Shown here: positions 1 to 9,573 of the stretch, piece after piece
Layout of the letters: each line of letters opens with the position of its first letter
How positions within the stretch are numbered: position 1 is the stretch's first letter
NCBI GenBank assembly: GCA_963169055.1
Contig: CAUJFU010000261.1
Location: 1-36,119, forward strand
Direction of reading: 5' to 3'
Length of the DNA stretch: 36,119 nt
From: Myxococcota bacterium
GTDB lineage: Bacteria > Myxococcota_C > UBA6777
Made by a program: the position numbers and the translations under genes
Notes under the pieces: generated by a model
Databases searched by the model: none
The model's input: only the letters and a program-made list of their open reading frames with translations
What the model was told of the DNA's origin: nothing

Positions 1-10
1 GGGGGGTGGG

Positions 11-2473
11 CTAAAAGCCGACAGAGAGGTTAAAAAAGCCGTTGATTCCGGGCATAGGGACGAGAGAGCTAAAGTTGGGTTCTCGGGCGCTGCGGTATCC
101 GATATCGTTGTAGTTCCAGTTGAGGATATTTTCGGCGGTTGCGGAGAGGGAGATCTTTTTGATGGGCCAATTTTCGGGGGGTCGCCAGAGGTATCCTGCG
201 GAGAGGTGGAGGACAAAGTAAGGTTCGATCTGAGGCCCACGCTGGACGGTAATCTCGCCGTTTTCGGCCTGATCGAAGCCCGTATTTTGGCGTCCTGATT
301 GCACGTTGAGGCGGATACTTCCGAAGAAGTGAGAGAGATCGTGCGAATGGGAGCGAAAATCGAAGATCAGCGAGCCTTGAAGGAGGGGGATATCTTGGAG
401 GAGGATGGGGTTTTCGGCTCCACCGCGAAGACCTTGGATATCAAGGCGCGGAAAAAGTACGGCCAGAGCAGCAGAGATATCCATCCAAGGCACAAGTTTC
501 AAGACGGTGTAGAGCCGGCCTCCAAGCGTCATTTGATTTCCGATATTGATATTTCGGACTTCATTTTGTCGGAAAGGGACGAAGATCAGCGCATCTACGT
601 TGTTGAGCCAGTGGTGAAAGACGCTCGCGGTAAAATACCATTTTGAAAAAAGCCCTGCGTAGACGTTGAGTTCGACCGAGTGTTTGTCTTGCGGCAAGAG
701 GTCGCGTGCGTCGAGGGCACGAGCGACGTTGGAGCCGTAGAGCTGCCAGTTGGAGGGCGAAAGGAAGGCGTAGCCGTAGGAAAGGCGGGCCTGAAGGGAC
801 TCACCGAACTTTCCGATCAAAGAAGCACGACCGACGAGCGGCGCGCTAAAGCGGTAACAAGGCGAAAGAGGCCGATAACAGTTGGGAACGATATCCAGAT
901 CCCCACGCGCCCAATCCCAATCGGAGCGCACACCGACGCTTGCACTGAGCCAGTCAACGATGTTGACATCTGCTTGTAAAAAGGCGCTGAAGCGGATGTG
1001 TTCGAAGTGGTTTCCTGCGCCGGTGCTTGTGGGTGCGGCAGCGGCAAAGCGATCGGGATCGGGACGGTCGGAGATCACATAAGCCCCTTGGATATGTTCG
1101 ATCGCGGTATCAAACCCTACGGACATACGCAGACGGCTGTTGAGCAGTTGGAAATCCAGTTTGGGTTGCGCTTGGAATGACTGTGAGATCACATAGTAAT
1201 AGCGGGGTTGCCAAGCAAACTCCGTCCAAGTGCAAGGGATCTGGTTGTTGCCGGTGGGGTCGGTGCAAGGCTTTTCGGGGTTTACAAAAACGCGTTGTTG
1301 TCCATCAAAAAACACCCGAGAAGAGGACGTGGGGATCTCGTGTCTTCGGTAAACCAAGTTCAAGTTGAGATAGATGACTTGGGCCTTTTCACCGACGCCA
1401 GAAGACCACAGCTCGCTTTTGAGGTGGTGCAAAGAGACGGCGAGGTTGCGTACAGTCCATGTCGTGTTGGCTTGGCGCAAGTAGGCGGGATAGCGGAGTC
1501 CTTCGCCTGTGTCCATGCTCCACAAAAAGAAGCGCAAGAACCAGTTATCAAAGCGCAAGCCTGCTTCTCCGACAAAAGTCTGGTTTCGATCGGAGTATGT
1601 CGGGTTGGCATAAAGTCCGCTGTTGGCGGGATCATCACGAAAGGCCGAATCAAGGCGTTTGCGATAATTTGCGACTTCTTGATCGATCTTGCTTTGCTCG
1701 GAACTTGGGAAGGCGCGTTGATAGTCGAGTCGGTATTGTGCGGCGCGTTGGTCCAAAAAGCCTCGGATGTCGGGGTTATCGAGACTCCATCGTTGATTGA
1801 TGCCGTCATCGCGTGCATCGCTGAGATAAAGGCGACCGCGCACGTACCAAGAAAACAGATTTTTGGCGAGGTTTTTGTTGCTACGTTTGTTGTAGCTGTG
1901 GCCGAGCATCAGATCGAGAGCCCACATATTGGTGCGGATATCTTTGGTAAAGGAGAGATCACCGTATCCATCAGCAAGATCTTCTGCTTTTTTGGTATCA
2001 ATAAAAACGACGCCAGAGACGGCGTTTGCACCAAAGCGGGTGGCAGCAGGTCCGTAGAATACAGTGATATTTTTAATGAAATAGGTAGAGTATTGGTAAG
2101 AAAGCCAGATCGAGCGCCGCCAAAGATCTTGTTCGAGAACACCGTCAACAAAGAGCATAAACTTCTCGTTGTTTTGGGACTGTTCGCCGTCCATGATCAA
2201 GTTGACCCAACCTTGACCAAAACCACCACGGGTAGAAAAGCCGGGCAGATCGCGTAAGATCTCGTAAACCGAGCGGTATCCGCGTGATTGGATCTGTTGG
2301 TGAGTCAGAACGATCACCATGCCGGGGATCTCGTTGGTAAGAAGGGGATAAGCCGATCCTGTGTCGATGGTTCCTTCGATGGGGTTCACGCGTTCGTCCG
2401 CTTTGGCCATCGAAGGGAAAGAAAGAAGCAGCCCGAGAACAAGAGCCAAGATCCGTCGCAAACAACCGTCCAT
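11..2473 (-). CDS. TonB-dependent outer-membrane receptor
   Basis: The 820-aa product begins with a cleavable-looking signal peptide (MDGCLRRILALVLGLLLSF.., cut probably after the AKA near residue 25). A plug domain follows at about residues 45-165, with the typical pattern of 'SRGYRSVYEILRDLPGF', a 'LFVDGV' strand and 'FYGPAATRFGANAVSGVVFI'. The rest reads as alternating amphipathic strands of a 22-strand barrel and ends in an aromatic residue (NLSVGF), as outer-membrane barrels do. The family takes up siderophores, B12, sugars or peptides using TonB energy; the substrate cannot be read from sequence. No convincing TonB box is visible between the signal peptide and the plug. The ATG at 2471-2473 has a GGGAG about 10 nt upstream. 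It lies 107 nt behind an exported repeat-type protein on the same strand, so the two may form one unit. Confidence 0.88.
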   Translation of the reverse strand: MDGCLRRILALVLGLLLSFPSMAKADERVNPIEGTIDTGSAYPLLTNEIPGMVIVLTHQQIQSRGYRSVYEILRDLPGFSTRGGFGQGWVNLIMDGEQSQNNEKFMLFVDGVLEQDLWRRSIWLSYQYSTYFIKNITVFYGPAATRFGANAVSGVVFIDTKKAEDLADGYGDLSFTKDIRTNMWALDLMLGHSYNKRSNKNLAKNLFSWYVRGRLYLSDARDDGINQRWSLDNPDIRGFLDQRAAQYRLDYQRAFPSSEQSKIDQEVANYRKRLDSAFRDDPANSGLYANPTYSDRNQTFVGEAGLRFDNWFLRFFLWSMDTGEGLRYPAYLRQANTTWTVRNLAVSLHHLKSELWSSGVGEKAQVIYLNLNLVYRRHEIPTSSSRVFFDGQQRVFVNPEKPCTDPTGNNQIPCTWTEFAWQPRYYYVISQSFQAQPKLDFQLLNSRLRMSVGFDTAIEHIQGAYVISDRPDPDRFAAAAPTSTGAGNHFEHIRFSAFLQADVNIVDWLSASVGVRSDWDWARGDLDIVPNCYRPLSPCYRFSAPLVGRASLIGKFGESLQARLSYGYAFLSPSNWQLYGSNVARALDARDLLPQDKHSVELNVYAGLFSKWYFTASVFHHWLNNVDALIFVPFRQNEVRNINIGNQMTLGGRLYTVLKLVPWMDISAALAVLFPRLDIQGLRGGAENPILLQDIPLLQGSLIFDFRSHSHDLSHFFGSIRLNVQSGRQNTGFDQAENGEITVQRGPQIEPYFVLHLSAGYLWRPPENWPIKKISLSATAENILNWNYNDIGYRSAREPNFSSLVPMPGINGFFNLSVGF

Positions 2474-2536
2474 GAAGGCGCATCTCCCGACAGTGAAAAC
2501 AAGACGAAGGGCCTCAGAAGCACAAACAACAAGGGC

Positions 2537-2566
2537 ATCTTAGCCTCAGAAGGGGAGGCTGTGCAA
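2537..2566 (-). promoter_or_regulatory. possible sigma70 promoter for the TonB receptor gene
   Basis: On the minus strand TTGCAC is followed after 18 bp by TAAGAT, inside the 107-nt gap upstream of the receptor. Each box matches consensus at only four of six positions, so this is a weak call. A small GCCTC/GAGGC inverted repeat lies in the spacer. Confidence 0.25.
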
Positions 2567-2580
2567 GATCGGCAAGTCGG

Positions 2581-3666
2581 TCAAGGTTTTTTGGGAGGGA
2601 TGGGGGGAAGGGGAGAAAATGGAGGTTCTTGGGTGATTTGGAGCAGTAGTTGTTGTGCGCTTCGGTAGTTCGGCTCTTTGCGCAGCGTATCTTGTAGATA
2701 ACGCAAAGCAGTGTTGGGTTGGCCGAGTTGTATCCATAGCCAGACAACGATTCGTGCGGAATCAAGGGTGGGATCGATGTTTAATAGCTCGCGTGCTGCC
2801 CAAAGTCTCCGTTCAGCCGAAGCAGAAAAGATCAAACGCGCACGCGTGTAATCGGCATAGATCGGCCCGCCCATCAAGACGGGCAACGGGAAGACACCGA
2901 CCACCTGATTGGCCCAGCGCGCCAAGAACAAAGTACGCATCCAATAACGCTGTTCTTGGGAGAGCTGCTTGGCGTTTTCGAGAACTCCGAGGCGCGAGAA
3001 AAGAGGAGGGAAATTGCCGGCATATTGGGCCAAGTCGAGGGTTTGTTGAAACGCAGGAGAGTGGGCGGCTGGCCGTTTGAGTAGGGATCCGCCTTGGGCA
3101 AGAAACCGCTCAAGGGCTTTTTCGAGTTGTTTGAGTCGCAAAAAGCCTAACAATCGGTATTTTGGTAATCCATACAAACGAAGATGGCGGTGCATGCGGT
3201 ATCGAACCTCGCTGCGCTGCATGGTTTCTTGTTGCCATTCACGCAGGGCTTGCCTTTCGAGAAAGGCGAGCAGGTCTTGATCTTGATTGGTCAGCTTCAT
3301 GGAAGAAGCGATCGAAAATACCCTTGTATAGGTCAAATCAGAAGGATCGAGAGGAAGGTCAAAGGGGAAAGGGCGGAAAAAAGAAGAGGCTCGGAGGTCA
3401 TGCCGCAGCTCGCGCCGAAGAAGCGCAGCAAGATCAGTAGTTATAGAGGGCTGCGAAGCGGGGGGGGGAAATTTTGTATCGGAAGAGGCTGTGGGTTGAG
3501 AAGTTGCAGAGCGGCGCGTCGCGGTATTGGTCGGATTTATTTTTTGGGAGGGTAGAATGCGAGGACGAGAGGTTTGCGCGCAAAGCACCGAAGGAAAATG
3601 GATCGCGCACAGGCAAAGCAAAAAATAGCAGAGTCTTCGAAAGATGGACAAAACAAACAAGTCCAT
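2581..3666 (-). CDS. exported TPR-like protein of unknown function
   Basis: The 361-aa product is not a family I can name. I moved the start from the ORF-track position to the ATG at 3664-3666, because the protein then begins with a clean signal peptide (MDLFVLSIFRRLCYFLLCL..) and the 21 extra residues upstream look non-coding. After the signal comes a Ser/Thr/Pro linker to about residue 75, then an all-helical region. The C-terminal 80 residues look like one or two tetratricopeptide repeats (pattern 'LLNIDP..DSARIVVWLWIQLGQPNTA' and 'LRKEPNYRSAQQLL'). The protein ends in a proline/lysine tail. It is probably periplasmic and may act as a scaffold. It precedes the TonB-dependent receptor gene, which suggests a shared envelope job, but that is inference. 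Confidence 0.65.
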   Translation of the reverse strand: MDLFVLSIFRRLCYFLLCLCAIHFPSVLCAQTSRPRILPSQKINPTNTATRRSATSQPTASSDTKFPPPASQPSITTDLAALLRRELRHDLRASSFFRPFPFDLPLDPSDLTYTRVFSIASSMKLTNQDQDLLAFLERQALREWQQETMQRSEVRYRMHRHLRLYGLPKYRLLGFLRLKQLEKALERFLAQGGSLLKRPAAHSPAFQQTLDLAQYAGNFPPLFSRLGVLENAKQLSQEQRYWMRTLFLARWANQVVGVFPLPVLMGGPIYADYTRARLIFSASAERRLWAARELLNIDPTLDSARIVVWLWIQLGQPNTALRYLQDTLRKEPNYRSAQQLLLQITQEPPFSPLPPIPPKKP

Positions 3667-4038
3667 GATGTAACCGCCCGTGTGTTGGTTCGGTGCGTGT
3701 TCCTGAAGGATGAAGAAACAGCGCCCCAAAAAGTGATGCGAAGGAAGCCCCTGCGGAATCCAAAAAGCGCAACCAAGGCGAGAAGCAACAGGAGCGAAGA
3801 AGCGGGGGGTTTATACCACTTTATGTTTGGCGTGAGCAAGGAGGAAACGAAGCAAGAAAAAGCAAACGGGCTGCTTGGGGCTAAAGGGCTTGGGTGTTAT
3901 GGGTTAGAAAGAAGACAGAAGGTTCCAGATCAACAACAAGAGCGGTCGGTCTTTGCCTCACGGAGAGGCAAGAGACAGAAGGAGTGATGGGAGCGGAACA
4001 AAGAAGGGGTAGTAGGAGCGAAGCAGAGACGAGGGGGG
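3667..4038. other. intergenic region between rplQ and the TPR-like gene
   Basis: This stretch of 372 bases has no credible ORF on either strand. It should hold the end of the rplQ transcript and the promoter of the downstream pair. A perfect 7-bp hairpin (TTGCCTC / GAGGCAA, 3953-3971) lies after rplQ but has no U-tract, so it is at best a weak terminator. On the minus strand a TATAAA (plus 3810-3815) has TTGCTC 18 bp upstream. This is a possible promoter for the TPR/TonB-receptor pair, with a good -10 and a poor -35. Confidence 0.4.
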
Positions 4039-4482
4039 TTATTCGGCGGTGCTGGCCGATTTGGTGGTTTTATCGTAAAGATGAACCAATTCGATGAGGG
4101 CGACAGGTGCGTTATCGCCTTGGCGAGGGGCGAGTTTAAGGATGCGAGTGTATCCTCCGGGGCGTTGAGCGAAAACGGGGGCGTACTCGTTGAACACTTT
4201 GCGAGCCACATCTTTGTCTTGGAGAAAAGACAGCGCTTGGCGGAAAAGATGCAGGTATTTTTGTTGGTATTCTTCGTCGGGGAGTTCGGAAGGAAAAGAG
4301 GAGCGAAGGGCTCGTTTTCCGAGAGTGATCATTTTTTCGGCTTCGCGGCGAAGTTCTTTTGCGCGTGCTTCGGTGGTGGTGATCTTTCCGTGTTCAAGGA
4401 AAGAAGTGACCAAGTTGCGCATCATCGCGCGGCGATGGCTGCTGTTACGCCCGAGCCGACGGCCATCCTTGCGGTGTCTCAT
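4039..4482 (-). CDS. rplQ: 50S ribosomal protein L17
   Basis: The 147-aa product starts with the L17 signature [20 protein letters not shown] and continues with '[17 protein letters not shown]'. L17 binds 23S rRNA near the exit-tunnel side of the large subunit. It is the last gene of the alpha operon, directly behind rpoA, as in most bacteria. The gap to rpoA is 208 nt, longer than usual, and contains a CCTGT/ACAGG hairpin close to the rplQ start. The C-terminus carries a roughly 25-aa extension ending in a Thr/Ser/Ala-rich tail. Length and motif are typical and I see no defects. Confidence 0.97.
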   Translation of the reverse strand: MRHRKDGRRLGRNSSHRRAMMRNLVTSFLEHGKITTTEARAKELRREAEKMITLGKRALRSSFPSELPDEEYQQKYLHLFRQALSFLQDKDVARKVFNEYAPVFAQRPGGYTRILKLAPRQGDNAPVALIELVHLYDKTTKSASTAE

Positions 4483-4690
4483 AATCGTATCCTCGTATGG
4501 TTATGCGTCAGTGTTTTTCTTTGCATGATTCCTGTTTTCGGACAGGTCAAGCGAATGAAAGAGAAGAAGCGTGCAAGGGACGCAAAAAGCGGGTATCTTG
4601 CAGCACAAACGCGGATGTTCTTTGCGGCATGATGAAGCGAGGGCGGTGCGGATGCAAAGCTCTGTACAACCCGCGAAGAAGCGCGAAGAT

Positions 4691-5719
4691 TCAGGCGTTG
4701 TTTTTGCGTTCTTTTTCTTTCAGATCTTTCGGGGGCCAGCTATCCAATTTCATTCCAAGGCTGAGGCCCATTTCGGCCAAGACATCGCGAATTTCTTTGA
4801 GCGATTTGCGGCCAAAGTTTTTGGTGTTGAGCATCTCCTGTTCGGATCGCTGGACAAGTTCGCCAATATAACGGATGTTTGCGTTGGCGAGACAGTTTGC
4901 AGATCGGACAGAAAGTTCGAGCTCATCGACAGTTTTCAGCAAGTTCTCGTTGAGTTTTTGCTCTTCTTCGGAGACCTCAGCATCAGGCGCATCGTCGATA
5001 TCTTCAAAATTCAAGAAGATCGAGAGCTGCTCACGCAATATCTTTGCGGCGAAAGCGACGGCATCATCAGGCCGAACGGATCCGTTGGTAAAGACTTCGA
5101 TGGTGAGTTTGTCGTAGTCAGTCACCTGACCAACACGTGCGTTGGTGACGAGATAGTTCACTTTTTTGATGGGGGAAAAGATGGCATCCACGCCGATGGT
5201 GCCTACAGGGAGTTCTCCCCACTGTTTGCGTTCGGCGGGGACATAACCGCGTCCACTGTGGGCGGTAAACTCGGCCTGAAGGCGAGCATCTTCCATCAAA
5301 GTAGCAATGTGTTGATCGGGATTGAGGATCGCGATATCAGGAGGAGTTTGGATATCGCGGGCTCTGACGATCACCTTTTCTCCGGGTTTTCCTTTGACGT
5401 CGATACGAAGTTTGCGAACATCGGGTTTATAGTCGTCAAACTTTAAGACAACTTCTTTGAGATTCAAGAGGATATCTGTAACGTCTTCAAGAATACCGGG
5501 TAGGGTTTGAAATTCGTGGTGCGCGCCTTCGATTTTTGCAGCGGAGATCGCGGCACCTTGGATAGAGGAGAGCAAAACACGACGCAGGGAGTTTCCAAGC
5601 GTGACCCCAAAACCACGTTCGAGGGGTTCCGCAACGAACTTGCCGTACGTATCACTAAGGGAATCCTGATCGACCTGTAGGCTTTTGGGGCTGATCAGCT
5701 CACGCCAAAATCTATACAT
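4691..5719 (-). CDS. rpoA: DNA-directed RNA polymerase subunit alpha
   Basis: The 342-aa product contains both alpha domains. The N-terminal assembly domain shows '[21 protein letters not shown]'. The C-terminal domain shows '[21 protein letters not shown]', including the DNA- and activator-contacting Arg of VRSANCL, and ends near '[10 protein letters not shown]'. I use the ATG at 5717-5719 (MYRFWREL), not the track's TTG six bases upstream, because GGAG is well spaced only for the ATG. In many bacteria rpsD lies between rpsK and rpoA. Here it is absent, and a 259-nt gap with an intrinsic terminator takes its place, so rpoA-rplQ probably has its own promoter. Confidence 0.97.
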   Translation of the reverse strand: MYRFWRELISPKSLQVDQDSLSDTYGKFVAEPLERGFGVTLGNSLRRVLLSSIQGAAISAAKIEGAHHEFQTLPGILEDVTDILLNLKEVVLKFDDYKPDVRKLRIDVKGKPGEKVIVRARDIQTPPDIAILNPDQHIATLMEDARLQAEFTAHSGRGYVPAERKQWGELPVGTIGVDAIFSPIKKVNYLVTNARVGQVTDYDKLTIEVFTNGSVRPDDAVAFAAKILREQLSIFLNFEDIDDAPDAEVSEEEQKLNENLLKTVDELELSVRSANCLANANIRYIGELVQRSEQEMLNTKNFGRKSLKEIRDVLAEMGLSLGMKLDSWPPKDLKEKERKNNA

Positions 5720-5784
5720 AGGCAATCACTCCATCGGCTCAAGAGCAAAGGGGCGATCCTACGACGAGTGAGAGGAGCCCCAAC

Positions 5785-5813
5785 AAGATAAGATGCCCGA
5801 TAACGGCTACCAA
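5785..5813 (-). promoter_or_regulatory. candidate promoter for rpoA-rplQ
   Basis: On the minus strand TTGGTA is followed after 17 bp by TATCTT, 65 nt before the rpoA start and downstream of the rpsK terminator. Each box matches consensus at four of six positions. A promoter is needed here if the terminator works. Directly upstream lies a GCGATAC direct repeat with an 11-bp period. Confidence 0.4.
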
Positions 5814-5821
5814 CACGCATC

Positions 5822-5839
5822 GCGATACTAAAGCGATAC
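5822..5839. repeat. 11-bp-period direct repeat upstream of rpoA promoter
   Basis: GCGATAC occurs at 5822-5828 and again at 5833-5839, separated by TAAA. The 11-bp period places both copies on one face of the helix, just upstream of the candidate -35 box. This suits binding by an activator, or it may be chance. Confidence 0.4.
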
Positions 5840-5853
5840 GCGGGAGGATGAAC

Positions 5854-5892
5854 AAAAACCCGCCCTCTTTCATCAAAGAGTGATGGCGGGTT
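5854..5892 (-). terminator. rho-independent terminator after rpsK
   Basis: On the minus strand AACCCGCC, a TGAT-type bulge, CTCTTT, a 4-nt loop, AAAGAG and GGCGGGTT form a two-part stem of 8 plus 6 bp, followed immediately by a run of five T (GGCGGGTTTTTG). Position and form fit an intrinsic terminator closing the transcript from rpsL through rpsK. Confidence 0.8.
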
Positions 5893-5978
5893 GGATGCAA
5901 CAGCAAAGAGTTCTTGCGAGGAGCTCCAATATTGGGTTCTCTCACAAAGAGAGGGATCCCACGAACCAAGCGTGGCGT

Positions 5979-6374
5979 TCAGACGCGGCGGCGTTTGGGA
6001 GGACGACAGCCGTTGTGTGGGATCGGCGTTACATCGCGGATCAGGGAGATTTTCAAACCAGAAGCAGCGAGAGAGCGCAAGGCAGCTTCTCGGCCCGATC
6101 CGGGACCTTTGACATGCACGGAAAGGCTTTTCATGCCATGCTCTTTGGCTTTGCGAGCGGCATCTTCAGCGGCTTGCTGTGCGGCGTAGGGTGTACTTTT
6201 GCGGGAGCCTTTAAAGCCACGCTCACCGGCGCTCGACCATGTGAGAACATTTCCAGAAGGATCGGAGATGGTCACGATGGTGTTATTGAAAGTGGATTGG
6301 ATATGCGCGACGCCAACAGGGATATTCTTTTTAACTTTTTTGCGTCCGCTTTTGGCTCGTTTTGGTTTCGCCAT
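5979..6374 (-). CDS. rpsK: 30S ribosomal protein S11
   Basis: The 131-aa product has the S11 core: '[28 protein letters not shown]', '[15 protein letters not shown]' and the conserved end '[22 protein letters not shown]'. S11 sits on the 30S platform and contacts the mRNA exit region with S7. It follows rpsM by 21 nt. It is the last gene before the terminator; rpsD, the usual next gene, is absent. Confidence 0.98.
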   Translation of the reverse strand: MAKPKRAKSGRKKVKKNIPVGVAHIQSTFNNTIVTISDPSGNVLTWSSAGERGFKGSRKSTPYAAQQAAEDAARKAKEHGMKSLSVHVKGPGSGREAALRSLAASGLKISLIRDVTPIPHNGCRPPKRRRV

Positions 6375-6395
6375 CGTCGTATCCTATCGGGTGAA

Positions 6396-6761
6396 TTAGC
6401 GTTTGCGCATCATGTTACGGCGGGGGCCTTTGCGGGTCCGCGCGTTGGTTTTGGTACGTTGGCCGCGAACAGGAAGACCGCGTCGGTGACGAAGTCCCCG
6501 ATAGCATCCGATGTCCATAAGGCGCTTGATGTTCATGGAGATCTCACGTCGGAGATCCCCTTCCACTTTGTGTTCTTGCTCGATAACCTTACGGATACGT
6601 TGGACTTCACCTTCGCTCAACTGGTAGGTGCGCGTGGAAGGCGGAACTTCCGCTTTTTCTAAGATTTTGTTGGCAGTGTGAGGCCCGACCCCGTAAAGGT
6701 AGGTCAAGGCGATATCGATACGTTTGTTGCGCGGCAGGTCGATACCAGCGATGCGTGCCAT
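6396..6761 (-). CDS. rpsM: 30S ribosomal protein S13
   Basis: The 121-aa product starts [21 protein letters not shown] and contains '[26 protein letters not shown]', the standard S13 signature. S13 lies in the head of the small subunit and bridges to the large subunit. It is preceded by rpmJ (12-nt gap) and followed by rpsK. Length is normal and the C-terminus is the usual basic tail that approaches the P-site tRNA. Confidence 0.98.
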   Translation of the reverse strand: MARIAGIDLPRNKRIDIALTYLYGVGPHTANKILEKAEVPPSTRTYQLSEGEVQRIRKVIEQEHKVEGDLRREISMNIKRLMDIGCYRGLRHRRGLPVRGQRTKTNARTRKGPRRNMMRKR

Positions 6762-6773
6762 GCTCTTTCTCCC

Positions 6774-6887
6774 TTAGCCCTGACGCTGTTTATGCTTGGG
6801 GTTATCGCAGATCACCCGAACGACGCCACGTCGTTTGACGACCTTGCATTTATCGCAGATTTTTTTCACAGAAGCTCGAACTTTCAT
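6774..6887 (-). CDS. rpmJ: 50S ribosomal protein L36 (too short for the ORF track)
   Basis: Reading the minus strand from the ATG at 6885-6887 gives a 37-aa protein that begins [20 protein letters not shown] and ends PKHKQRQG. It keeps the zinc-ribbon ligands in the pattern C-x2-C-x12-C-x4-H, so this is the zinc-binding form. L36 is the smallest 50S protein and binds 23S rRNA near the GTPase-associated region. It lies between secY and rpsM, the usual place once adk/map/infA are missing. Confidence 0.97.
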   Translation of the reverse strand: MKVRASVKKICDKCKVVKRRGVVRVICDNPKHKQRQG

Positions 6888-6902
6888 TGTTTAGCCCGTG
6901 AG

Positions 6903-6925
6903 ACCCAAGTACATTTGCCTTGGGT
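6903..6925. other. hairpin in the secY-rpmJ gap
   Basis: A perfect 7-bp inverted repeat ACCCAAG / CTTGGGT with a 9-nt loop lies between secY and rpmJ, close to the rpmJ start. No U-tract follows, so it is more likely an mRNA processing or regulatory structure than a terminator. The 185-nt gap holds no ORF; adk, map or infA would often sit here. Confidence 0.4.
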
Positions 6926-7072
6926 AAGGAGGGCATTCACCGACATTTCGGTTTCAGCCCATGTTGTAGAGAGTGAGGGATAGAGTGTTTCGACTTCTCC
7001 CTCTATTCGCGAATGTTTCCTATGGAAGGATTCTCTCAGGTTGGTTTGGGGTACACGATCACGATGAGATCG

Positions 7073-8389
7073 TCAAGCGGTAGAACTGTTTCGACCACGA
7101 ATTTTTGTACCACGAGATCCTGTAAGGCCTTCGTAATGGCGAGTGATCAAGTGAGACTCGATCTGTTGGGCGGTATCAAGGGCAACACCGACAACGATCA
7201 GCAAGGATGTCCCTCCAAAATAAAAAGGGACACCGTACTTTGCGATCAAGATATTGGGCAGTACGCAAACAGCCGAGAGATAGACGGCTCCCGCGAAGGT
7301 GATTCGGGAAAGCACAAAGTCGATGTACTCGGCGGTTTGTTTTCCGGGACGGTATCCGGGGATATAGCCGCCGTTTTTCTTGATATTGTCTGCGACGTCG
7401 GTAGGATTAAACGTGACGGCAGTATAAAAGTAAGCAAAGAAAACGGTGAGAGCGACATAGATGCTGTTGTAGAGAAGACCATCAAATCGCAGGTTATCGG
7501 AAACAGGTTTAAGAACAGGAAGCCACTGGGAAACAGTGGCGGGGAACATCAAGACCGACGACGCAAAGATGGGGGGAATAACACCAGCGGTATTGACTTT
7601 GAGAGGCAGGTGCGATGCTTGGCCGCCTGTGACTTGGTTTCCGATGACGCGTTTGGCGTATTGAACTGGGATACGTCGGTGTGCGCGTTCAAAAAAGACG
7701 ATCACACCGACAACGATGATCATAAAGGCAACGAGAAGAAGAAGTTCGACGAGCTTTTCGGAGAACATATCGACAGTTGAGGCAATAGCCGAAGGGAAAG
7801 CTGCGACAATACCCGCATAAATCAAGAGGCTGATCCCATTTCCGATGCCATGTTCGGTCATTTTCTCACCGAGCCACATCAAGAAAACAGCACCACAGGT
7901 CAGGGTCAACACAGTCATAAAAATAAACATGAAGTCGGCATAGACCACCAATCCGGGGATGGTGACGCTTTGGCTTCGCAGCCAAAATCCGATCCCGATC
8001 CCTTGCACGATGCTCAGCAGGATGGTGCCGTAGCGCGTGTATTGGTTGATCTTTTGTCGTCCGACCTCGCCCTCTTTGGAAAGGCGAGTCAACGTGGGGA
8101 CAACGACTTGCAAGAGTTGGATGATGATCGAGGCGCTAATGTAGGGCATGATGCCCAACGCAAAGATCGACATCCGTTCAAGAGCGCCGCCCGTGAACAT
8201 GTTAAATAGGCCGAGTAGACCGCCTCTTCCGCCGCCACCGCCACCAACCATCCGCATCATTTTTTCACGGTTCACGCCCGGGATGGTAATGAACACCCCG
8301 ATGCGATAGACCGCGAGCATACCGAGAGTAAAAAGGATACGGCGGCGAAGTTCAGGGACGCGCGTGATGTTTGCGAAGTTACTGAGCAC
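7073..8389 (-). CDS. secY: protein translocase subunit SecY
   Basis: The 438-aa product is the ten-helix channel subunit of the SecYEG translocon in the inner membrane. Family marks are '[18 protein letters not shown]', '[33 protein letters not shown]' (the C4-C5 loop contacting SecA and the ribosome) and the C-terminal '[12 protein letters not shown]'. It uses a GTG start at 8387-8389 that overlaps the end of rplO by 11 nt; GAGG lies upstream, suggesting translational coupling. A glycine-rich insert ([16 protein letters not shown]) occurs in the first periplasmic segment, near the usual plug region. It is encoded at the end of the spc block, as is normal. Confidence 0.97.
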   Translation of the reverse strand: MLSNFANITRVPELRRRILFTLGMLAVYRIGVFITIPGVNREKMMRMVGGGGGGRGGLLGLFNMFTGGALERMSIFALGIMPYISASIIIQLLQVVVPTLTRLSKEGEVGRQKINQYTRYGTILLSIVQGIGIGFWLRSQSVTIPGLVVYADFMFIFMTVLTLTCGAVFLMWLGEKMTEHGIGNGISLLIYAGIVAAFPSAIASTVDMFSEKLVELLLLVAFMIIVVGVIVFFERAHRRIPVQYAKRVIGNQVTGGQASHLPLKVNTAGVIPPIFASSVLMFPATVSQWLPVLKPVSDNLRFDGLLYNSIYVALTVFFAYFYTAVTFNPTDVADNIKKNGGYIPGYRPGKQTAEYIDFVLSRITFAGAVYLSAVCVLPNILIAKYGVPFYFGGTSLLIVVGVALDTAQQIESHLITRHYEGLTGSRGTKIRGRNSSTA

Positions 8390-8846
8390 TTTCGATTACC
8401 TCGACGGTTCCGCCTGCGGCCTCGATTTTTTCGCGGGCAGCAGCCGAGAAGCGATGCGCACGAACAGTCAGCGCGACGTTAATTTCACCATCCCCAAGAA
8501 CTTTGACGCCTGCGTTGTTAAGGTTCGAAGGAGCGAGGCCGCGTTGAGCGAGAGTCTCGACATCCACAACAGAACCAGCGGAAAACGCTTGAAGGTCACG
8601 CACGTTAACGACGTGGTATTCTTGGCGGAATAGATTGGTAAAGCCACGTTTCGGGAGGCGGCGTTGGAGAGGCATTTGGCCACCCTCAAATCGGGGATGG
8701 GGTCCTGCTCCAGCACGAGCATGTTGGCCTTTGTGGCCACGCCCTGCTGTTTTACCGAGACCAGAGCCGGGGCCGCGCCCCACGCGCTTTTTCTTTTTCA
8801 CTGCGCCTTTTGGGGGTTGTAGGCGCGACAGCATCTTGTCAGACAT
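8379..8846 (-). CDS. rplO: 50S ribosomal protein L15
   Basis: The 155-aa product starts at [20 protein letters not shown] and shows the L15 glycine-rich rRNA-binding stretch '[20 protein letters not shown]'. The ORF track extends 27 residues upstream into rpmD; the ATG at 8844-8846 gives the expected N-terminus. One nucleotide separates it from the rpmD stop, and its own stop lies inside the start of secY. L15 is a late-assembly 50S protein. Confidence 0.97.
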   Translation of the reverse strand: MSDKMLSRLQPPKGAVKKKKRVGRGPGSGLGKTAGRGHKGQHARAGAGPHPRFEGGQMPLQRRLPKRGFTNLFRQEYHVVNVRDLQAFSAGSVVDVETLAQRGLAPSNLNNAGVKVLGDGEINVALTVRAHRFSAAAREKIEAAGGTVEVIESAQ

Positions 8847-8847
8847 T

Positions 8848-9030
8848 TTATCGTTCCTTCCACTCGACAAGGTGCTCGACAGCGCGAACCATGCCGCGCG
8901 TTTCTGGCGTATCGTTGATCTCGACACTGTGGCCGATCTTGCGCAACCCGAGGCTGCGCAGAGTGGAACGTTGTCGTTGTGGGCGACCGATCACGCTGCG
9001 AACTTGAGTGATTTGAAGTTTTTTTACCAT
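8848..9030 (-). CDS. rpmD: 50S ribosomal protein L30
   Basis: The 60-aa product [20 protein letters not shown].. matches the full length of bacterial L30, with '[25 protein letters not shown]' in the middle. It lies between rpsE (15-nt gap) and rplO (1-nt gap), the canonical spc position. Confidence 0.96.
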   Translation of the reverse strand: MVKKLQITQVRSVIGRPQRQRSTLRSLGLRKIGHSVEINDTPETRGMVRAVEHLVEWKER

Positions 9031-9045
9031 AGGTTCGGTCTCCTC

Positions 9046-9564
9046 TTAGCGCTGGATCTCGTCAAGCGCCTTACCACGCATTTGCGCCGTATCTTCGGGC
9101 GAGCGTAGCTGCTCAAGAGCGTTGAGCGTAGCTTTTACGACGTTGTGTGGGTTGGTTGTTCCGAGACACTTGGTCAAGATGTTTTTAATGCCGGCAGATT
9201 CAAGGACAGCGCGAACAGCACCACCCGCGATAACGCCCGTGCCAGAAGAAGCAGGGCGCAAAAGGACGCGCGCTGCGCCGAAATGGCCGATGACTTCGTG
9301 GGGGATGGTTTCGTTCATCACGGGAACGGCGATCAGTTCGCGTTTGGCGCGCTCGCTGCCTTTTCGGATAGCTTCGGGAACTTCGTTGGCTTTTCCAAGG
9401 CCGCTCCCAACGCAACCTTCGTTATTACCAACCACGACTAGCGCGTTGAAAGAAAAGCGGCGACCGCCTTTTACAACTTTCGCGGTGCGGTTGATCATCA
9501 CAACCCGCTCTTTCAGGTCTTCGGGGTTGAGCTGTTCCATTTGCTCGCGATTCAACGTGGCCAC
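9046..9564 (-). CDS. rpsE: 30S ribosomal protein S5
   Basis: The 172-aa product carries the S5 N-terminal RNA-binding domain ('[18 protein letters not shown]' and '[17 protein letters not shown]') and the C-terminal domain ('[20 protein letters not shown]', '[24 protein letters not shown]'). S5 helps decoding fidelity and mRNA unwinding at the entry channel. It is followed after 15 nt by rpmD and preceded after 9 nt by rplR. Confidence 0.98.
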   Translation of the reverse strand: MATLNREQMEQLNPEDLKERVVMINRTAKVVKGGRRFSFNALVVVGNNEGCVGSGLGKANEVPEAIRKGSERAKRELIAVPVMNETIPHEVIGHFGAARVLLRPASSGTGVIAGGAVRAVLESAGIKNILTKCLGTTNPHNVVKATLNALEQLRSPEDTAQMRGKALDEIQR

Positions 9565-9573
9565 ATGATCCTC

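Noticed and set aside
1208-2257. 349-aa plus-strand ORF opposite the TonB receptor
   Set aside because: It is the complement shadow of the receptor, which has a signal peptide, plug domain and barrel pattern on the other strand.
3953-3971. intrinsic terminator of rplQ
   Set aside because: The 7-bp hairpin is perfect but no U-tract follows on the minus strand; listed only as part of the intergenic region.
6903-6925. terminator after secY
   Set aside because: A hairpin without U-tract, and rpmJ starts just behind it; termination there would cut off essential genes.
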